A stretch of 64,000 nucleotides of DNA, taken from positions 2,294,001 through 2,358,000 of the forward strand of contig NZ_JASTLB010000001.1 in assembly GCF_030499535.1 (NCBI RefSeq), in the 5' to 3' direction. Numbering within the stretch: position 1 is the first letter of the stretch; each line of letters starts with the position of its first letter. The notes under the pieces are model-generated. The model worked only from the letters and a program-made list of their open reading frames with translations, ran no database searches and was not told the origin of the DNA. Shown here in pieces: positions 46,167 through 55,621 of the stretch. Source of the DNA: Streptomyces sp. TG1A-8. Its GTDB lineage: Bacteria > Actinomycetota > Actinomycetes > Streptomycetales > Streptomycetaceae. Made by a program: the position numbers and the translations under genes.

Positions 46167-46374
46167 CCCCCGTACATATGGGCCGGTAGGGTTGGGGGCG
46201 GTCGTCCTCGTAGGCGGGGGGCGACCGCATGCCGGGGTCCGGGTTTCGGGGGACGAGCGTCGGGTCAGCAGCCCGTGCTCCGCCGTTGATCTGACACCAT
46301 TCCCCGGGGGCCCCGTCCGGCGGATGGACGGAGCTCGTTGGAGAAACTGACCAGGGGACGGATGGGACCGCGCA

Positions 46375-49300
46375 GTGCGGGGCTACGAGAGCCAGGAGCG
46401 AGAGCCGGCGGCTGACGTCGACCACCTCTCTCGGTTCGAAGCCGAGATGAAGCGGCTGAGGACCGAGCGGGAAAAGGCGATCCAGCACGCCGATGACCTC
46501 GGCTACCAGGTCGAGGTGCTGCGCGCCAAGCTGCACGAGGCGCGCCGCACCCTGATGACCCGGCCCGCCTACGACGGCGGTGACATCGGTTACCAGGCCG
46601 AGCAGTTGCTCCGCAACGCCCAGGTGCAGGCCGACCAGTTGCGCCAGGACGCCGAGCGGGAGCTCAGCCAGGTCCGCGCCCAGACCCAGCGCATCCTGCA
46701 GGAGCACGCCGAGCAGGCCGCCCGCCTGCAGGCCGAGCTGCACCAGGAGGCGGTCACCCGCCGCCAGCAGCTCGACCAGGAACTGGCCGAGCGCCGGCGG
46801 ACCGTCGAGTCGCACGTCAACGAGAACGTGGCGTGGGCCGAGCAGCTGCGCGCCCGTACCGAGCAGCAGGCCCGCCGGCTGCTGGAGGAGTCCCGCGCGG
46901 AGGCCGAGCAGGCCATGGCCGCCGCCCGCGCCGAGGCCGAGCGGCTGACCCGGGAGGCCCGCGAGCGGCTGCGCGGCGAGGCGGAGGCGGCCCGCACGGA
47001 GGCCGACCAGATCCTGCGCCGCGCCCGTGCCGACGCCGAGCGGCTGTTGAACGCCGCCTCCGCGCAGGCCCAGGAGGCCGCCGACCACGCCGAGCAGCTG
47101 CGCAGCTCCACCACCAGCGAGTCGGACGCCGCCCGCCGCCGGGCCGCCGAGCTGGGCCGGGCCGCCGAACAGCGCATGACCGAGGCCGAGGAGGCGCTGC
47201 GCAAGGCGCAGACCGAGGCGGAGAAGCTGGTCACGCAGGCCAAGGAGGCCGCCGCCAAGGCGCTCGCCAGTGCCGAGGCCGCCAACGAGACCCGTACCCG
47301 CACCGCCAAGGAGCAGGTCGCCCGGCTGGTCGAGGAGGCCACCAAGGAGGCCGAGTCCACCCGGGCCGAGGCCGAGCAGCTGGTCGCCGACGCGCGGGCC
47401 GAGGCCGAGAAGGTCGTCGCCGAGGCCGCCGAGAAGGCCCGCAGCATCGCCGCCGAGGAGACCGCCACCCAGTTGTCCAAGGCGGCGAAGACCGCCGAGG
47501 ACGTGCTGAACAAGGCGTCCGAGGACGCCAAGAAGACCACCCGGGCCGCCGCCGAGGAGGCCGAACGGATCCGCTCGGAGGCCGAGACCGAGGCGGACCG
47601 GCTGCGTGCCGAGGCGCACGACATCGCCGAGCAGCTCAAGGGCGCGGCGAAGGACGACACCAAGGAGTACCGCGCCAAGACGGTCGAGCTGCAGGAGGAG
47701 GCCCGCCGGCTGCGCGGCGAGGCCGAGCAGCTGCGCGCCGACGCGCTGGCCGAGGGCGAGTCCATCCGGGCCGAGGCCCGCCGGGAGGCCGTCGCGCAGA
47801 TCGAGGAGGCGGCCAAGTCCGCCGAGGAGCTGCTGGCCAAGGCCAAGGCGGACGCCGACGAGCTGCGCCAGACCGCGACCACGGACAGCGAGAAGGTCCG
47901 CACCGAGGCCATCGAGCGGGCCACCACCCTGCGCCGGCAGGCCGAGGAGACCCTGGAGCGCACCCGCAAGGAGGCCGAGCGGCTGCGCGAGGAGGCCGCC
48001 GAGCGGGCCGAGGCGCTCACGGCGGACGCCGAACGGGCCGCGCGCGAGCTGCGCGAGGAGGCCGAGCGGACGGCCGAGGCCCGGCGCGCGGAGGCCGCCG
48101 GGGAGGCGGCCCGGCTACAGGCGGAGGCGCAGGAGCGGCTGGCGGGGGCCGAGCAGGCACTCACGGACGCGCGCGAGGAGGCGGCCCGGATCCGCCGGGA
48201 GGCCGGCGAGGAGACCGAGCGGCTGCGCGCGGAGGCCGCCGAGCGGATCCGCACGCTCCAGCAGCAGGCCGAGACCGAGGCCGAGCGGCTGCGCACCGAG
48301 GCCGCGTCCGACGCGTCCGCCTCGCGCGCCGAGGGCGAGGCCCTCGCCGTGCGGCTGCGCTCGGAGGCCGCCGCCGAGGCCGAGCGGCTGAAGGCGGAGG
48401 CGCAGGACACCGCGGACCGGGTGCGGGCGGAGGCCCAGGCCGCGGCGGAGCGGCTGGGCGCCGAGGCGTCCGAGACGCTGGCCGCCGCGCAGGAGGAGGC
48501 CGCCCGGCGCCGCCGCGAGGCCGAGGAACTCCTCGGCGCGGCCCGCGAGGAGGCCGACCAGGAGCGCGAGCGGGCCCGTGCGCAGAGCGAGGAGCTGCTC
48601 GCCTCCGCGCGCAAGCGGGTGGAGGAGGCGCAGGCCGAGGCGACGCGGCTGGTCGCGGAGGCCGACCGGCGCGCCGCGGAGATGGTGTCCGCGGCCGAGC
48701 AGCACGCGCAGCAGGTGCGGGAGTCCGTGGCCGGGCTGCAGGAGCAGGCGCAGCAGGAGATCGCCGGGCTGCGCTCGGCCGCCGAGCACGCGGCGGACCG
48801 GACCCGCCGGGAGGCCGGGGAGGAGGCGGACCGGGTCCGCACCGACGCCTACGCCGAGCGGGAGCGGGCGAGCGAGGACGCCTCGCGGCTGCGGCGCGAG
48901 GCGAACGAGGAGGCGGAGGCCGCCAGGGCACTGGCCGAGCGGACGGTGGCGGACGCCGCGACGGAGGCCGAGCGGCTGCGCTCGGACGCGTCCGACTACG
49001 CCCAGCGGGTGCGCACGGAGGCCTCGGACGCGCTCGCCGAGGCCGACCAGGCCGCCGCCCGCACCCGGGCGGACGCCCGCGAGGACGCCAACCGCATCCG
49101 CTCGGACGCGGCCACCCAGGCGGACACGCTCATCACGGAGGCCCGCAACGAGGCCGAGCGGCTGCAGACCGAGACCGCCGCGGAGGCCGAACGGGTCCGC
49201 ACCGAGGCGCTCGCCGAGGCCGAGCGGCTGCGGACCCGAACGGCCGCGGAGGCCGAACGGGTGCGCACCGAGGCGCTCGCCGGGGCGGAACGGCTGCAGA

Positions 49301-50388
49301 CCGAGACCGCCGCGGAGGCCGAACGGGTCCGCACCGAGGCGCTCGCCGAGGCCGACCGTGTCCGTGCGGAGGCCGTGACCGGCGCCGAGCAGCTCATCGC
49401 GGACGCCACCGGCGACGCGGAGCGGCTGCGCACCGAGGCCGCCGAGACGGTGGCCTCCGCCCGGCAGCAGGCCGAGCGGCTGCGCACCGAGTCCGAGCGG
49501 GCCCGGACCGAGGCGGAGACGGAGGCCGAACGGCTCGTCACGTCCGCGCGGCAGGAGGCCGAGCGGACCTTGGACGAGGCCCGCAAGGAGGCCAACAAGC
49601 GGCGCTCGGAGGCGGCCGAGCAGGTCGACACGCTCATCACGGAGACCGCGGCCGAAGCCGACAAGCTGCTCACCGAGGCCCAGCAGCAGGCGCTGAAGAC
49701 CACCGCGGAAGCCGAGTCGCAGGCGGACACGATGGTGGGCGCGGCCCGCAGCGAGGCCGACCGGATCGTGTCCGAGGCGACCGTCGAGGGCAACTCGCTG
49801 GTGGAGAGGGCCCGTACGGACGCGGACGAACTGCTGGTCGGTGCCCGCCGGGACGCGACCGCCATCAGGGAGCGCGCGGAGGAGCTGCGCGACCGCATCA
49901 CCGCGGAGATCGAGGAGCTGCACGAGCGGGCCCGCCGCGAGGCCGCCGAGACGATGAAGTCCACCGGCGACCGCTGCGACGCGCTCATCAAGGCCGCCGA
50001 GGAGCAGCTGGCCAAGGCCGAGGCGAAGGCCGAGGAGCTGGTCTCGGAGGCCAACTCCGAGGCGGGCAAGGTGCGCATCGCCGCCGTCAGGAAGGCGGAG
50101 GGGCTGCTCAAGGAGGCCGAGCAGAAGAAGGCGTCGCTGATCAGGGAGGCCGAGGAGCTGAAGGCCGAGGCGATCCGCGAGGCCCGGCGCACGGTCGAGG
50201 AGGGCAAGCGCGAGCTGGATATCCTGGTGCGCCGGCGCGAGGACATCAACGCCGAGATCTCCCGCGTGCAGGACGTCCTGGAGGCGCTGGAGTCCTTCGA
50301 GGCGCCGGCCGCCGGCAAGGACGGCGGAGTCAAGGCGGCCGCCACCGTCGGTTCCCCCCGATCGGGTGGCAAGGCGTCGGGCGACTAG
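46375..50388 (+). CDS. scy: Polarisome scaffold protein Scy (1337 aa)
   Basis: A giant coiled-coil protein that organises the hyphal tip polarisome with DivIVA, FilP and ParA and controls tip number. A short N-terminal coiled coil (residues ~15-60, FEAEMKRLRTEREKAIQHADDL in parts) precedes about 1200 residues of almost uninterrupted Ala/Glu/Arg-rich hendecad-type repeats (AEAERLRTEA and variants). A short Gly/Ala tail ends it. The GTG at 46375 matches the known start MRGYESQERE. It contains three tandem 66-bp repeats at 49159-49356. TGACCC-N17-TAGGGT (-10 at 46187-46192) is a likely promoter in the 208-nt upstream region. Confidence 0.95.
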   Translation: MRGYESQEREPAADVDHLSRFEAEMKRLRTEREKAIQHADDLGYQVEVLRAKLHEARRTLMTRPAYDGGDIGYQAEQLLRNAQVQADQLRQDAERELSQVRAQTQRILQEHAEQAARLQAELHQEAVTRRQQLDQELAERRRTVESHVNENVAWAEQLRARTEQQARRLLEESRAEAEQAMAAARAEAERLTREARERLRGEAEAARTEADQILRRARADAERLLNAASAQAQEAADHAEQLRSSTTSESDAARRRAAELGRAAEQRMTEAEEALRKAQTEAEKLVTQAKEAAAKALASAEAANETRTRTAKEQVARLVEEATKEAESTRAEAEQLVADARAEAEKVVAEAAEKARSIAAEETATQLSKAAKTAEDVLNKASEDAKKTTRAAAEEAERIRSEAETEADRLRAEAHDIAEQLKGAAKDDTKEYRAKTVELQEEARRLRGEAEQLRADALAEGESIRAEARREAVAQIEEAAKSAEELLAKAKADADELRQTATTDSEKVRTEAIERATTLRRQAEETLERTRKEAERLREEAAERAEALTADAERAARELREEAERTAEARRAEAAGEAARLQAEAQERLAGAEQALTDAREEAARIRREAGEETERLRAEAAERIRTLQQQAETEAERLRTEAASDASASRAEGEALAVRLRSEAAAEAERLKAEAQDTADRVRAEAQAAAERLGAEASETLAAAQEEAARRRREAEELLGAAREEADQERERARAQSEELLASARKRVEEAQAEATRLVAEADRRAAEMVSAAEQHAQQVRESVAGLQEQAQQEIAGLRSAAEHAADRTRREAGEEADRVRTDAYAERERASEDASRLRREANEEAEAARALAERTVADAATEAERLRSDASDYAQRVRTEASDALAEADQAAARTRADAREDANRIRSDAATQADTLITEARNEAERLQTETAAEAERVRTEALAEAERLRTRTAAEAERVRTEALAGAERLQTETAAEAERVRTEALAEADRVRAEAVTGAEQLIADATGDAERLRTEAAETVASARQQAERLRTESERARTEAETEAERLVTSARQEAERTLDEARKEANKRRSEAAEQVDTLITETAAEADKLLTEAQQQALKTTAEAESQADTMVGAARSEADRIVSEATVEGNSLVERARTDADELLVGARRDATAIRERAEELRDRITAEIEELHERARREAAETMKSTGDRCDALIKAAEEQLAKAEAKAEELVSEANSEAGKVRIAAVRKAEGLLKEAEQKKASLIREAEELKAEAIREARRTVEEGKRELDILVRRREDINAEISRVQDVLEALESFEAPAAGKDGGVKAAATVGSPRSGGKASGD
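49159..49356 (+). repeat. Three tandem 66-bp repeats within scy
   Basis: Units start at 49159, 49225 and 49291. Copies 1 and 3 are identical over 65 bp and the middle copy differs at several positions. Each encodes 22 residues, i.e. two hendecads (RLQTETAAEAE then RVRTEALAEAE), so gain or loss of a unit keeps the coiled-coil register. Confidence 0.9.
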
Positions 50389-50571
50389 CGAACGAGGACG
50401 GTTCTGATGTGTTCTGAGGTCTTTGCCCGGGTTTTCGGCGAGCAATCGGACGGTCAGCCACTCAAAAGAGGTGTCATTCTCCAGATCAAACACGTATCCG
50501 CTCGATGACACACCGCATCGGCGCCTAGGATTCCCCCTATCACCTCACCGGTCTCATTCGACAGGAACCCC

Positions 50572-51507
50572 ATGAGCGACACTTCCCCCTACGGCTTCGA
50601 GCTTGTGCGGCGTGGGTACGACCGCGCTCAGGTGGACGAACGAATCTCCAAGCTCGTCTCCGACCGTGACAGCGCTCTCGCCCGCATCACCGCTCTGGAG
50701 AAGCGCATCGAGGAGCTCCACCTCGAAACGCAGAACGCCCAGACCCAGATCACCGACGCCGAGCCGTCGTACGCGGGTCTCGGCGCGCGGGTCGAGAAGA
50801 TCCTCCGCCTCGCCGAGGAGGAGGCCAAGGAGCTGCGTGAGGAGGCCCGGCGCGCGGCCGAGCAGCACCGCGACCTCGCCGAGTCGGCGGCCCAGCAGGT
50901 CCGCAGCGACGCCGAGACGTACGCCTCCGAGCGCAAGGCCAAGGCCGAGGACGAGGGCGTCCGGATCGTCGAGAAGGCCAAGAGCGACGCGTCCCAGCTG
51001 CGCGCCGAGGCGCAGAAGGACGCACAGTCCAAGCGCGAGGAGGCCGACGCCCTCTTCGAGGAGACCCGCGCCAAGGCCGCGCAGGCCGCCGCCGACTTCG
51101 AGACGAACCTCGCCAAGCGCCGCGAGCAGTCCGAGCGCGACCTGGCGTCCCGTCAGCAGAAGGCGGAGAAGCGGCTGGCGGAGATCGAGCACCGCGCCGA
51201 GCAGCTCCGCCTGGAGGCGGAGAAGCTGCGCACGGACGCCGAGCGCCGCGCCCGCCAGACGGTGGAGACGGCCCAGCGCCAGGCCGAGGACATCGTGGCC
51301 GACGCCAACGCGAAGGCCGACCGGATCCGCTCGGAGTCCGAGCGCGAGCTGGCCGCCCTCACCAACCGTCGCGACAGCATCAACGCCCAGCTGACGAACG
51401 TCCGCGAGATGCTCGCCACGCTGACCGGCGCCGCGGTGGCCGCCGCCGGCTCCAGCACCGACGACGACTCGGTCTCCCGGGGCGTTCCGGCGCAGCAGTC
51501 CCGGTAA
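50572..51507 (+). CDS. filP: FilP filament-forming coiled-coil protein (311 aa)
   Basis: An intermediate-filament-like protein that assembles at the base of growing hyphal tips, adds stiffness and interacts with DivIVA and Scy. The N-terminus (SPYGFELVRRGYDRAQVDERISKL in parts) resembles the DivIVA-type N-terminal region. A continuous coiled coil follows from about residue 30 to 280, and a short polar tail (SSTDDDSVSRG). The ATG at 50572 follows CAGGAACCCC. TAGGAT at 50526-50531 may be its own -10 box in the 183-nt gap after scy. A strong terminator follows. Confidence 0.95.
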   Translation: MSDTSPYGFELVRRGYDRAQVDERISKLVSDRDSALARITALEKRIEELHLETQNAQTQITDAEPSYAGLGARVEKILRLAEEEAKELREEARRAAEQHRDLAESAAQQVRSDAETYASERKAKAEDEGVRIVEKAKSDASQLRAEAQKDAQSKREEADALFEETRAKAAQAAADFETNLAKRREQSERDLASRQQKAEKRLAEIEHRAEQLRLEAEKLRTDAERRARQTVETAQRQAEDIVADANAKADRIRSESERELAALTNRRDSINAQLTNVREMLATLTGAAVAAAGSSTDDDSVSRGVPAQQSR

Positions 51508-51524
51508 CCGGCCGGCTTTCCGAG

Positions 51525-51551
51525 GGGCGGCGGGACCCGGTCCCGCCGCCC
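51525..51551 (+). terminator. Rho-independent terminator after filP
   Basis: GGGCGGCGGGAC (51525-51536) pairs perfectly with GTCCCGCCGCCC (51540-51551), followed by TTT. Confidence 0.85.
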
Positions 51552-51602
51552 TTTCGCGTGCCCCGGGTGGCAGGCGTCCCGGGGCCGTCCTAGCGTGGCC
51601 GC

Positions 51603-52556
51603 ATGATCGAGCTGGAGGGGCTGACCAAGCGGTACGGGGACAGGACTGCGGTCGACGGCCTCACCTTCACGGTCGGGCCCGGCATCGTGACCGGGTTCCT
51701 CGGGCCCAACGGCGCGGGGAAGTCCACCACCATGCGGATGATCCTGGGGCTGGACCACCCCACCGCCGGCGACGTCCGGATCGACGGCAGGCACTACGAC
51801 CGCCTGCGGGACCCGCTGCGGTCCATCGGGGCCCTGCTGGACGCCAAGGGCATGCACGGCGGGCGCAGCGCCTACAACCACCTGCTGTGCCTCGCGCAGA
51901 GCAACGGCATCCCCCGGCGGCGGGTGGACGAGGTGCTCGGCGTCGTGGGGCTCACCGCGGTGGCGCGCAAGAAGGCGAAGGGGTTCTCGCTGGGGATGGG
52001 GCAGCGGCTGGGGATCGCCGGGGCGCTGCTCGGGGACCCGCGGATCCTGATGTTCGACGAGCCGGTCAACGGGCTCGACCCCGAGGGCATCCACTGGATC
52101 CGGAACCTGATGAAGTCGCTGGCCGCGCAGGGCCGGACCGTGTTCGTGTCGAGCCACCTGATGAGCGAGATGGCGCTCACCGCCGACCACCTGGTCGTCA
52201 TCGGGCAGGGCAGGCTCCTGGCGGACACCTCCATGGCCGACTTCATCCGGCAGAACTCCCGGTCCTTCGTCCGCATCCGCACCCCGCAGCGCGAACGGCT
52301 CCTCGACGTGCTGCACGAGGCCGGGATCACGGTCGTGGAGACGGGCGGCGGGGCGCTGGAGGCGCCGGGCGGCAAGGCCGAGCGGATCGGGGAGCTGGCC
52401 GCCGGGCACGGGGTCGTGCTGCACGAGCTGAGTCCGCGGCAGGCCTCGCTGGAGGAGGCGTTCATGCAGCTGACGGCGGAGTCGGTGGAGTACCACGCGC
52501 ACGCCGGGTCCGAGCCCGCCCCACGGGGCGCGGGCACCGGCTGGAAGGGGGCCTGA
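51603..52556 (+). CDS. ABC transporter ATP-binding protein (317 aa)
   Basis: The ATPase subunit of a DrrA/NatA-like export system; substrate unknown. Walker A is LGPNGAGKSTTM (about residues 34-45). The signature region reads FSLGMGQRLGIAGALLGDP (an LGMGQ variant rather than LSGGQ), Walker B ILMFDEPVNGLDP and the H-loop VSSHLMSE. Probably leaderless: TAGCGT at 51591-51596 lies 7 nt before the ATG. The stop is 4 nt before the permease ATG. A closely related module follows at 53465-55611, so the two arose by duplication. Confidence 0.92.
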   Translation: MIELEGLTKRYGDRTAVDGLTFTVGPGIVTGFLGPNGAGKSTTMRMILGLDHPTAGDVRIDGRHYDRLRDPLRSIGALLDAKGMHGGRSAYNHLLCLAQSNGIPRRRVDEVLGVVGLTAVARKKAKGFSLGMGQRLGIAGALLGDPRILMFDEPVNGLDPEGIHWIRNLMKSLAAQGRTVFVSSHLMSEMALTADHLVVIGQGRLLADTSMADFIRQNSRSFVRIRTPQRERLLDVLHEAGITVVETGGGALEAPGGKAERIGELAAGHGVVLHELSPRQASLEEAFMQLTAESVEYHAHAGSEPAPRGAGTGWKGA

Positions 52557-52560
52557 AGCC

Positions 52561-53334
52561 ATGGCGGCCGTGCAGGTCATCCGGTCCGAGTGGACCAAGA
52601 TCCGGTCCGTGGCGTCCACGGTGTGGACGCTGTCCCTGGCCGTGGTGGTCACCATCGCCCTGGGCATGCTCATCTCCGCGCTGTCCAGGCACCAGTTCGG
52701 CTCGATGCCCGCGCGGGAGCGGCTCTCCTTCGACCCGACGTTCGTGAGCTTCGCCGGGATGAGCCTGGGCCAGCTCGCCATGATCGTGTTCGGGGTGCTC
52801 GTCGTGTCGAACGAGTACAGCACCGGCATGATCCGCGTCTCCCTGGCCGCCGTGCCGCAGCGCGGCACCTTCCTCTTCGGCAAGATCGCCGTGGCCACCG
52901 CGCTCGCCCTGCTGGTGGGCATGGCCACCAGCTTCGCCGCGTTCTTCCTCGGCCAGGCGATGCTCGGCCCGCTGCGCACCCGGCTCGACGACCCCGGTGT
53001 GCTGCGCGCGGTGATCGGCGGCGGGCTGTACATGACGCTCATCGCCGTGTTCTCCATGGGCGTCGCCGCGATGCTGCGCTCGCCGCTGCTCTCGCTCGGC
53101 ATCCTGATGCCGTTCTTCTTCCTGATCTCCAACATCCTCGGCAACGTGGACGCCACGAAGAAGGTGGGGCAGTTCCTGCCGGACCAGGCCGGCAGCCGGA
53201 TCATGCAGGTGGTCCCGCGGGCCGGTGACGACACGCCCTACGGTCCCTGGGGCGGGCTCGGCATCATGGTGCTGTGGGTGCTCGCGGCCCTCGCCGGCGG
53301 CTGCCTGCTGCTCAAGCGGCGGGACGCCCAGTGA
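52561..53334 (+). CDS. ABC-2 type transporter permease (257 aa)
   Basis: The membrane subunit of the module, with six hydrophobic segments (STVWTLSLAVVVTIALGMLIS, MSLGQLAMIVFGVLVVSNEYS, ATALALLVGMATSFAAFFLG and three more). The EWTKIRSVxST N-terminus and VSNEYSTGMIRVSL are typical of the actinobacterial ABC-2 family. ATG at 52561. The following 130 nt before the next module contain GC-rich CCCCGCGCGGGG followed by a pyrimidine-rich stretch, perhaps a terminator. Confidence 0.9.
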   Translation: MAAVQVIRSEWTKIRSVASTVWTLSLAVVVTIALGMLISALSRHQFGSMPARERLSFDPTFVSFAGMSLGQLAMIVFGVLVVSNEYSTGMIRVSLAAVPQRGTFLFGKIAVATALALLVGMATSFAAFFLGQAMLGPLRTRLDDPGVLRAVIGGGLYMTLIAVFSMGVAAMLRSPLLSLGILMPFFFLISNILGNVDATKKVGQFLPDQAGSRIMQVVPRAGDDTPYGPWGGLGIMVLWVLAALAGGCLLLKRRDAQ

Positions 53335-53464
53335 CGCGTCCCCCGCCCCGCGCGGGGTCCTTCCTTTGCCTTCTCTTGGCCGGAACCGCGGGCACCCGGA
53401 TATCCTCCTAACCCTTACGGGGGCGTGTGCCCCGCTGTCCTGAACCTTTCGATGGGTGCGGAGC

Positions 53465-54739
53465 ATGATCGAGGCTGTCGGCCTGACCAAGCGCTACGGC
53501 GACAAGACCGCCGTGCACGACCTTTCCTTCCAGGTGCGGCCGGGCGCCGTGACCGGCTTCCTCGGACCCAACGGCTCCGGCAAGTCGACGACCATGCGGA
53601 TGGTCCTCGGGCTGGACAATCCGACGTCCGGCACGGTGACCATCGGCGGCTACCCGTACCGCAAGCTGCCCAACGCGCCCCGCCAGGTCGGCGCGCTCCT
53701 CGACGCCAAGGCCGTGCACGGCGGCCGGACGGCCCGCAACCACCTGCTGTGCCTGGCCCAGCTCTCGGGCATCCCGGCCCGGCGGGTGGACGAGGTGCTC
53801 GGGGTGGTCGGCCTCCAGGAGGTGGCGCGGAAGCGCTCCAGGGGCTTCTCGCTCGGCATGGGCCAGCGCCTCGGCATAGCCGCGGCGCTGCTCGGCGACC
53901 CGCAGGTGCTGCTGTTCGACGAGCCGGTCAACGGCCTCGACCCCGAGGGCATCCTCTGGGTGCGCAACCTGATGAAGGCCCTCGCGGCCGAGGGCCGCAC
54001 GGTCTTCGTCTCCTCCCACCTGATGAGCGAGATGGCGCTGACCGCCGACCACCTCATCGTCATCGGGCGCGGACAACTGCTCGCCGACATGAGCGTGCGT
54101 GACTTCATTTCGGCCAACTCAGCCGGCTTCGCGCGCGTCCGCACCCCCGACGCTGAGCCCGGGCTGCGCGAGAAGCTGACCTCCGCGCTCACCGGGGCCG
54201 GCGGCCACGTGCTGCCCGAGCAGGACGGCGCGCTGCGGGTGACCGGGCTGCCGCTGCCCCGCATCAGCGACCTCGCGCACGAGGCGGACGTCCGGCTGTG
54301 GGAGCTGTCGCCGCACCAGGCCTCGCTGGAGGAGGCGTACATGCGGATGACGCAGGGCGTCGTGGACTACCGCTCCAGCACCGACCGGAAGGCCGGCCTC
54401 CAGCAGCCCCCGCCGCCCGGCGCCCAGCCCCCCGTGCCGGTGCCGGGCCAGGGCCAGCCGGGCTGGTACGCCCCACCGCCGCCCCAGCAGGGCGGCCGGC
54501 CGTTCGCGCCGCCCGCGGGCCCGTACGGCGGCGCTCCCGCGGGTCCGTACGGCGCTCCCGGCGCCGGCGCCCCGAACCCGTACGCCGCGCCGCCCGCACC
54601 GGCCCCCGCCGCCCCGCCCGCACCGCCCGCCCCGCCCGCACCGCTGCAGGACCCGGCCGCCCCGGTCCGGCCCGCGTCCGCCCCCGCCCCGGCTGCCGGC
54701 CGGCTCCAGCCCCAGACCCAGCCCGAGGACGCCCGATGA
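53465..54739 (+). CDS. ABC transporter ATP-binding protein with Pro-rich C-terminal tail (424 aa)
   Basis: A paralogue of the ATPase at 51603: Walker A LGPNGSGKSTTM, FSLGMGQRLGIAAALLGDP, LLFDEPVNGLDPEG and VSSHLMSEMALTADHL. Unlike it, about 115 extra residues after the ATPase core are Pro/Gly/Ala/Tyr-rich (APPPPQQGG, PPAGPYGGAPAGPYG and PAPPAPPAPP stretches). This tail is unusual for an ABC ATPase and may bind a partner or other proteins. ATG at 53465 is chosen; an in-frame GTG lies 9 nt upstream. The stop overlaps the permease gene by 4 nt. Confidence 0.9.
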   Translation: MIEAVGLTKRYGDKTAVHDLSFQVRPGAVTGFLGPNGSGKSTTMRMVLGLDNPTSGTVTIGGYPYRKLPNAPRQVGALLDAKAVHGGRTARNHLLCLAQLSGIPARRVDEVLGVVGLQEVARKRSRGFSLGMGQRLGIAAALLGDPQVLLFDEPVNGLDPEGILWVRNLMKALAAEGRTVFVSSHLMSEMALTADHLIVIGRGQLLADMSVRDFISANSAGFARVRTPDAEPGLREKLTSALTGAGGHVLPEQDGALRVTGLPLPRISDLAHEADVRLWELSPHQASLEEAYMRMTQGVVDYRSSTDRKAGLQQPPPPGAQPPVPVPGQGQPGWYAPPPPQQGGRPFAPPAGPYGGAPAGPYGAPGAGAPNPYAAPPAPAPAAPPAPPAPPAPLQDPAAPVRPASAPAPAAGRLQPQTQPEDAR

Positions 54740-55611
54740 GCACCCACCTGCCCCCGATGCCGCAGGCCCCCGCCGCCGCGCCCGACCGGCAGGCGGCGCC
54801 GGGCGGCCCGTACCCCGGTTACAGCTCGCCCATCCCGGTCGTGCGCACCCACCTCGGGCACGCGCTGGCCTCCGAGTGGACGAAGATCAAGTCGGTGCGT
54901 TCGACGATGTGGACGCTCGGCGTGTTCCTCCTCATCGTGATCGGCGTCGGACTGCTCGCCGGGATCGCGGTCAGCCACTCCGGCGACCAGTCCGGCCAGG
55001 ACGCGCTGGGCCTCGGCTTCTTCGGCCTGCTGCTCGGCACGATGTGCATCATCACGCTCGGCGTGCTCACCACCGCGTCCGAGTACGGCACCGGCATGGT
55101 CCGCACCACGCTGACCGCGTGCCCGAGCCGGGGGCGGGTGCTGGCCGCCAAGTCGATCGTGTTCTTCGCCGTCGCCTTCGTGGTGACGCTGGCCGCCGCG
55201 TCCTTCGTGGCGGTGCTCCAGACCTCCCTGCTGGGCAGCCACGGCGCGGACGGCCCGACCGGCGGGCAGTGGCTGAAGGCCACCGTCGGCATCAGCCTCT
55301 ACATCGCGCTGCTCGGGCTGCTCTCGCTCCTGACGGGCTCGGTGATCCGGCACTCGGCGGGCGCCATCACCATCATGATCGCCGTGGTGCTCGCCCCGCT
55401 GGTGATCGCCCTGTTCATGAACGCGTCCTCGCTGGGGGAGTTGCAGCAGGCACTGTTCGAGTACTCGATCCCGAGCCAGATGGGCGTCTTCTACGACAAC
55501 GCCCTGAGCCGGTCCGGCCCGACCGGCTGGGACCCGCTGTGGATCATGCTGGGTGTGACCGCGGCGGTGTACGCCGGGGCCTACGCGCTGCTACGCAACC
55601 GGGACGTGTAG
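54736..55611 (+). CDS. ABC-2 type transporter permease with Pro-rich N-terminus (291 aa)
   Basis: The membrane partner of the Pro-tailed ATPase. The first ~40 residues are Pro/Ala/Gly-rich (STHLPPMPQAPAAAPDRQAAP, GGPYPGYSSP), followed by the conserved SEWTKIKSVRSTMWTLG and six hydrophobic segments. TTASEYGTGMVRTTL matches the sister permease. The ATG at 54736 overlaps the ATPase stop (ATGA). Both subunits of this module therefore carry Pro-rich extensions on the cytoplasmic side, absent from the first module. Confidence 0.9.
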   Translation: MSTHLPPMPQAPAAAPDRQAAPGGPYPGYSSPIPVVRTHLGHALASEWTKIKSVRSTMWTLGVFLLIVIGVGLLAGIAVSHSGDQSGQDALGLGFFGLLLGTMCIITLGVLTTASEYGTGMVRTTLTACPSRGRVLAAKSIVFFAVAFVVTLAAASFVAVLQTSLLGSHGADGPTGGQWLKATVGISLYIALLGLLSLLTGSVIRHSAGAITIMIAVVLAPLVIALFMNASSLGELQQALFEYSIPSQMGVFYDNALSRSGPTGWDPLWIMLGVTAAVYAGAYALLRNRDV

Positions 55612-55621
55612 CCGGCCGCGC

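Noticed and set aside
49141..49365. Regular repeats in scy considered as a CRISPR array
   Set aside because: The repeats are contiguous, in frame and encode coiled-coil hendecads; there are no unique spacers and no cas genes.
46590..50511. Long leftward reading frames across scy
   Set aside because: Low-complexity Ser/Arg shadows of the Ala/Glu-rich coiled-coil repeat on the coding strand.
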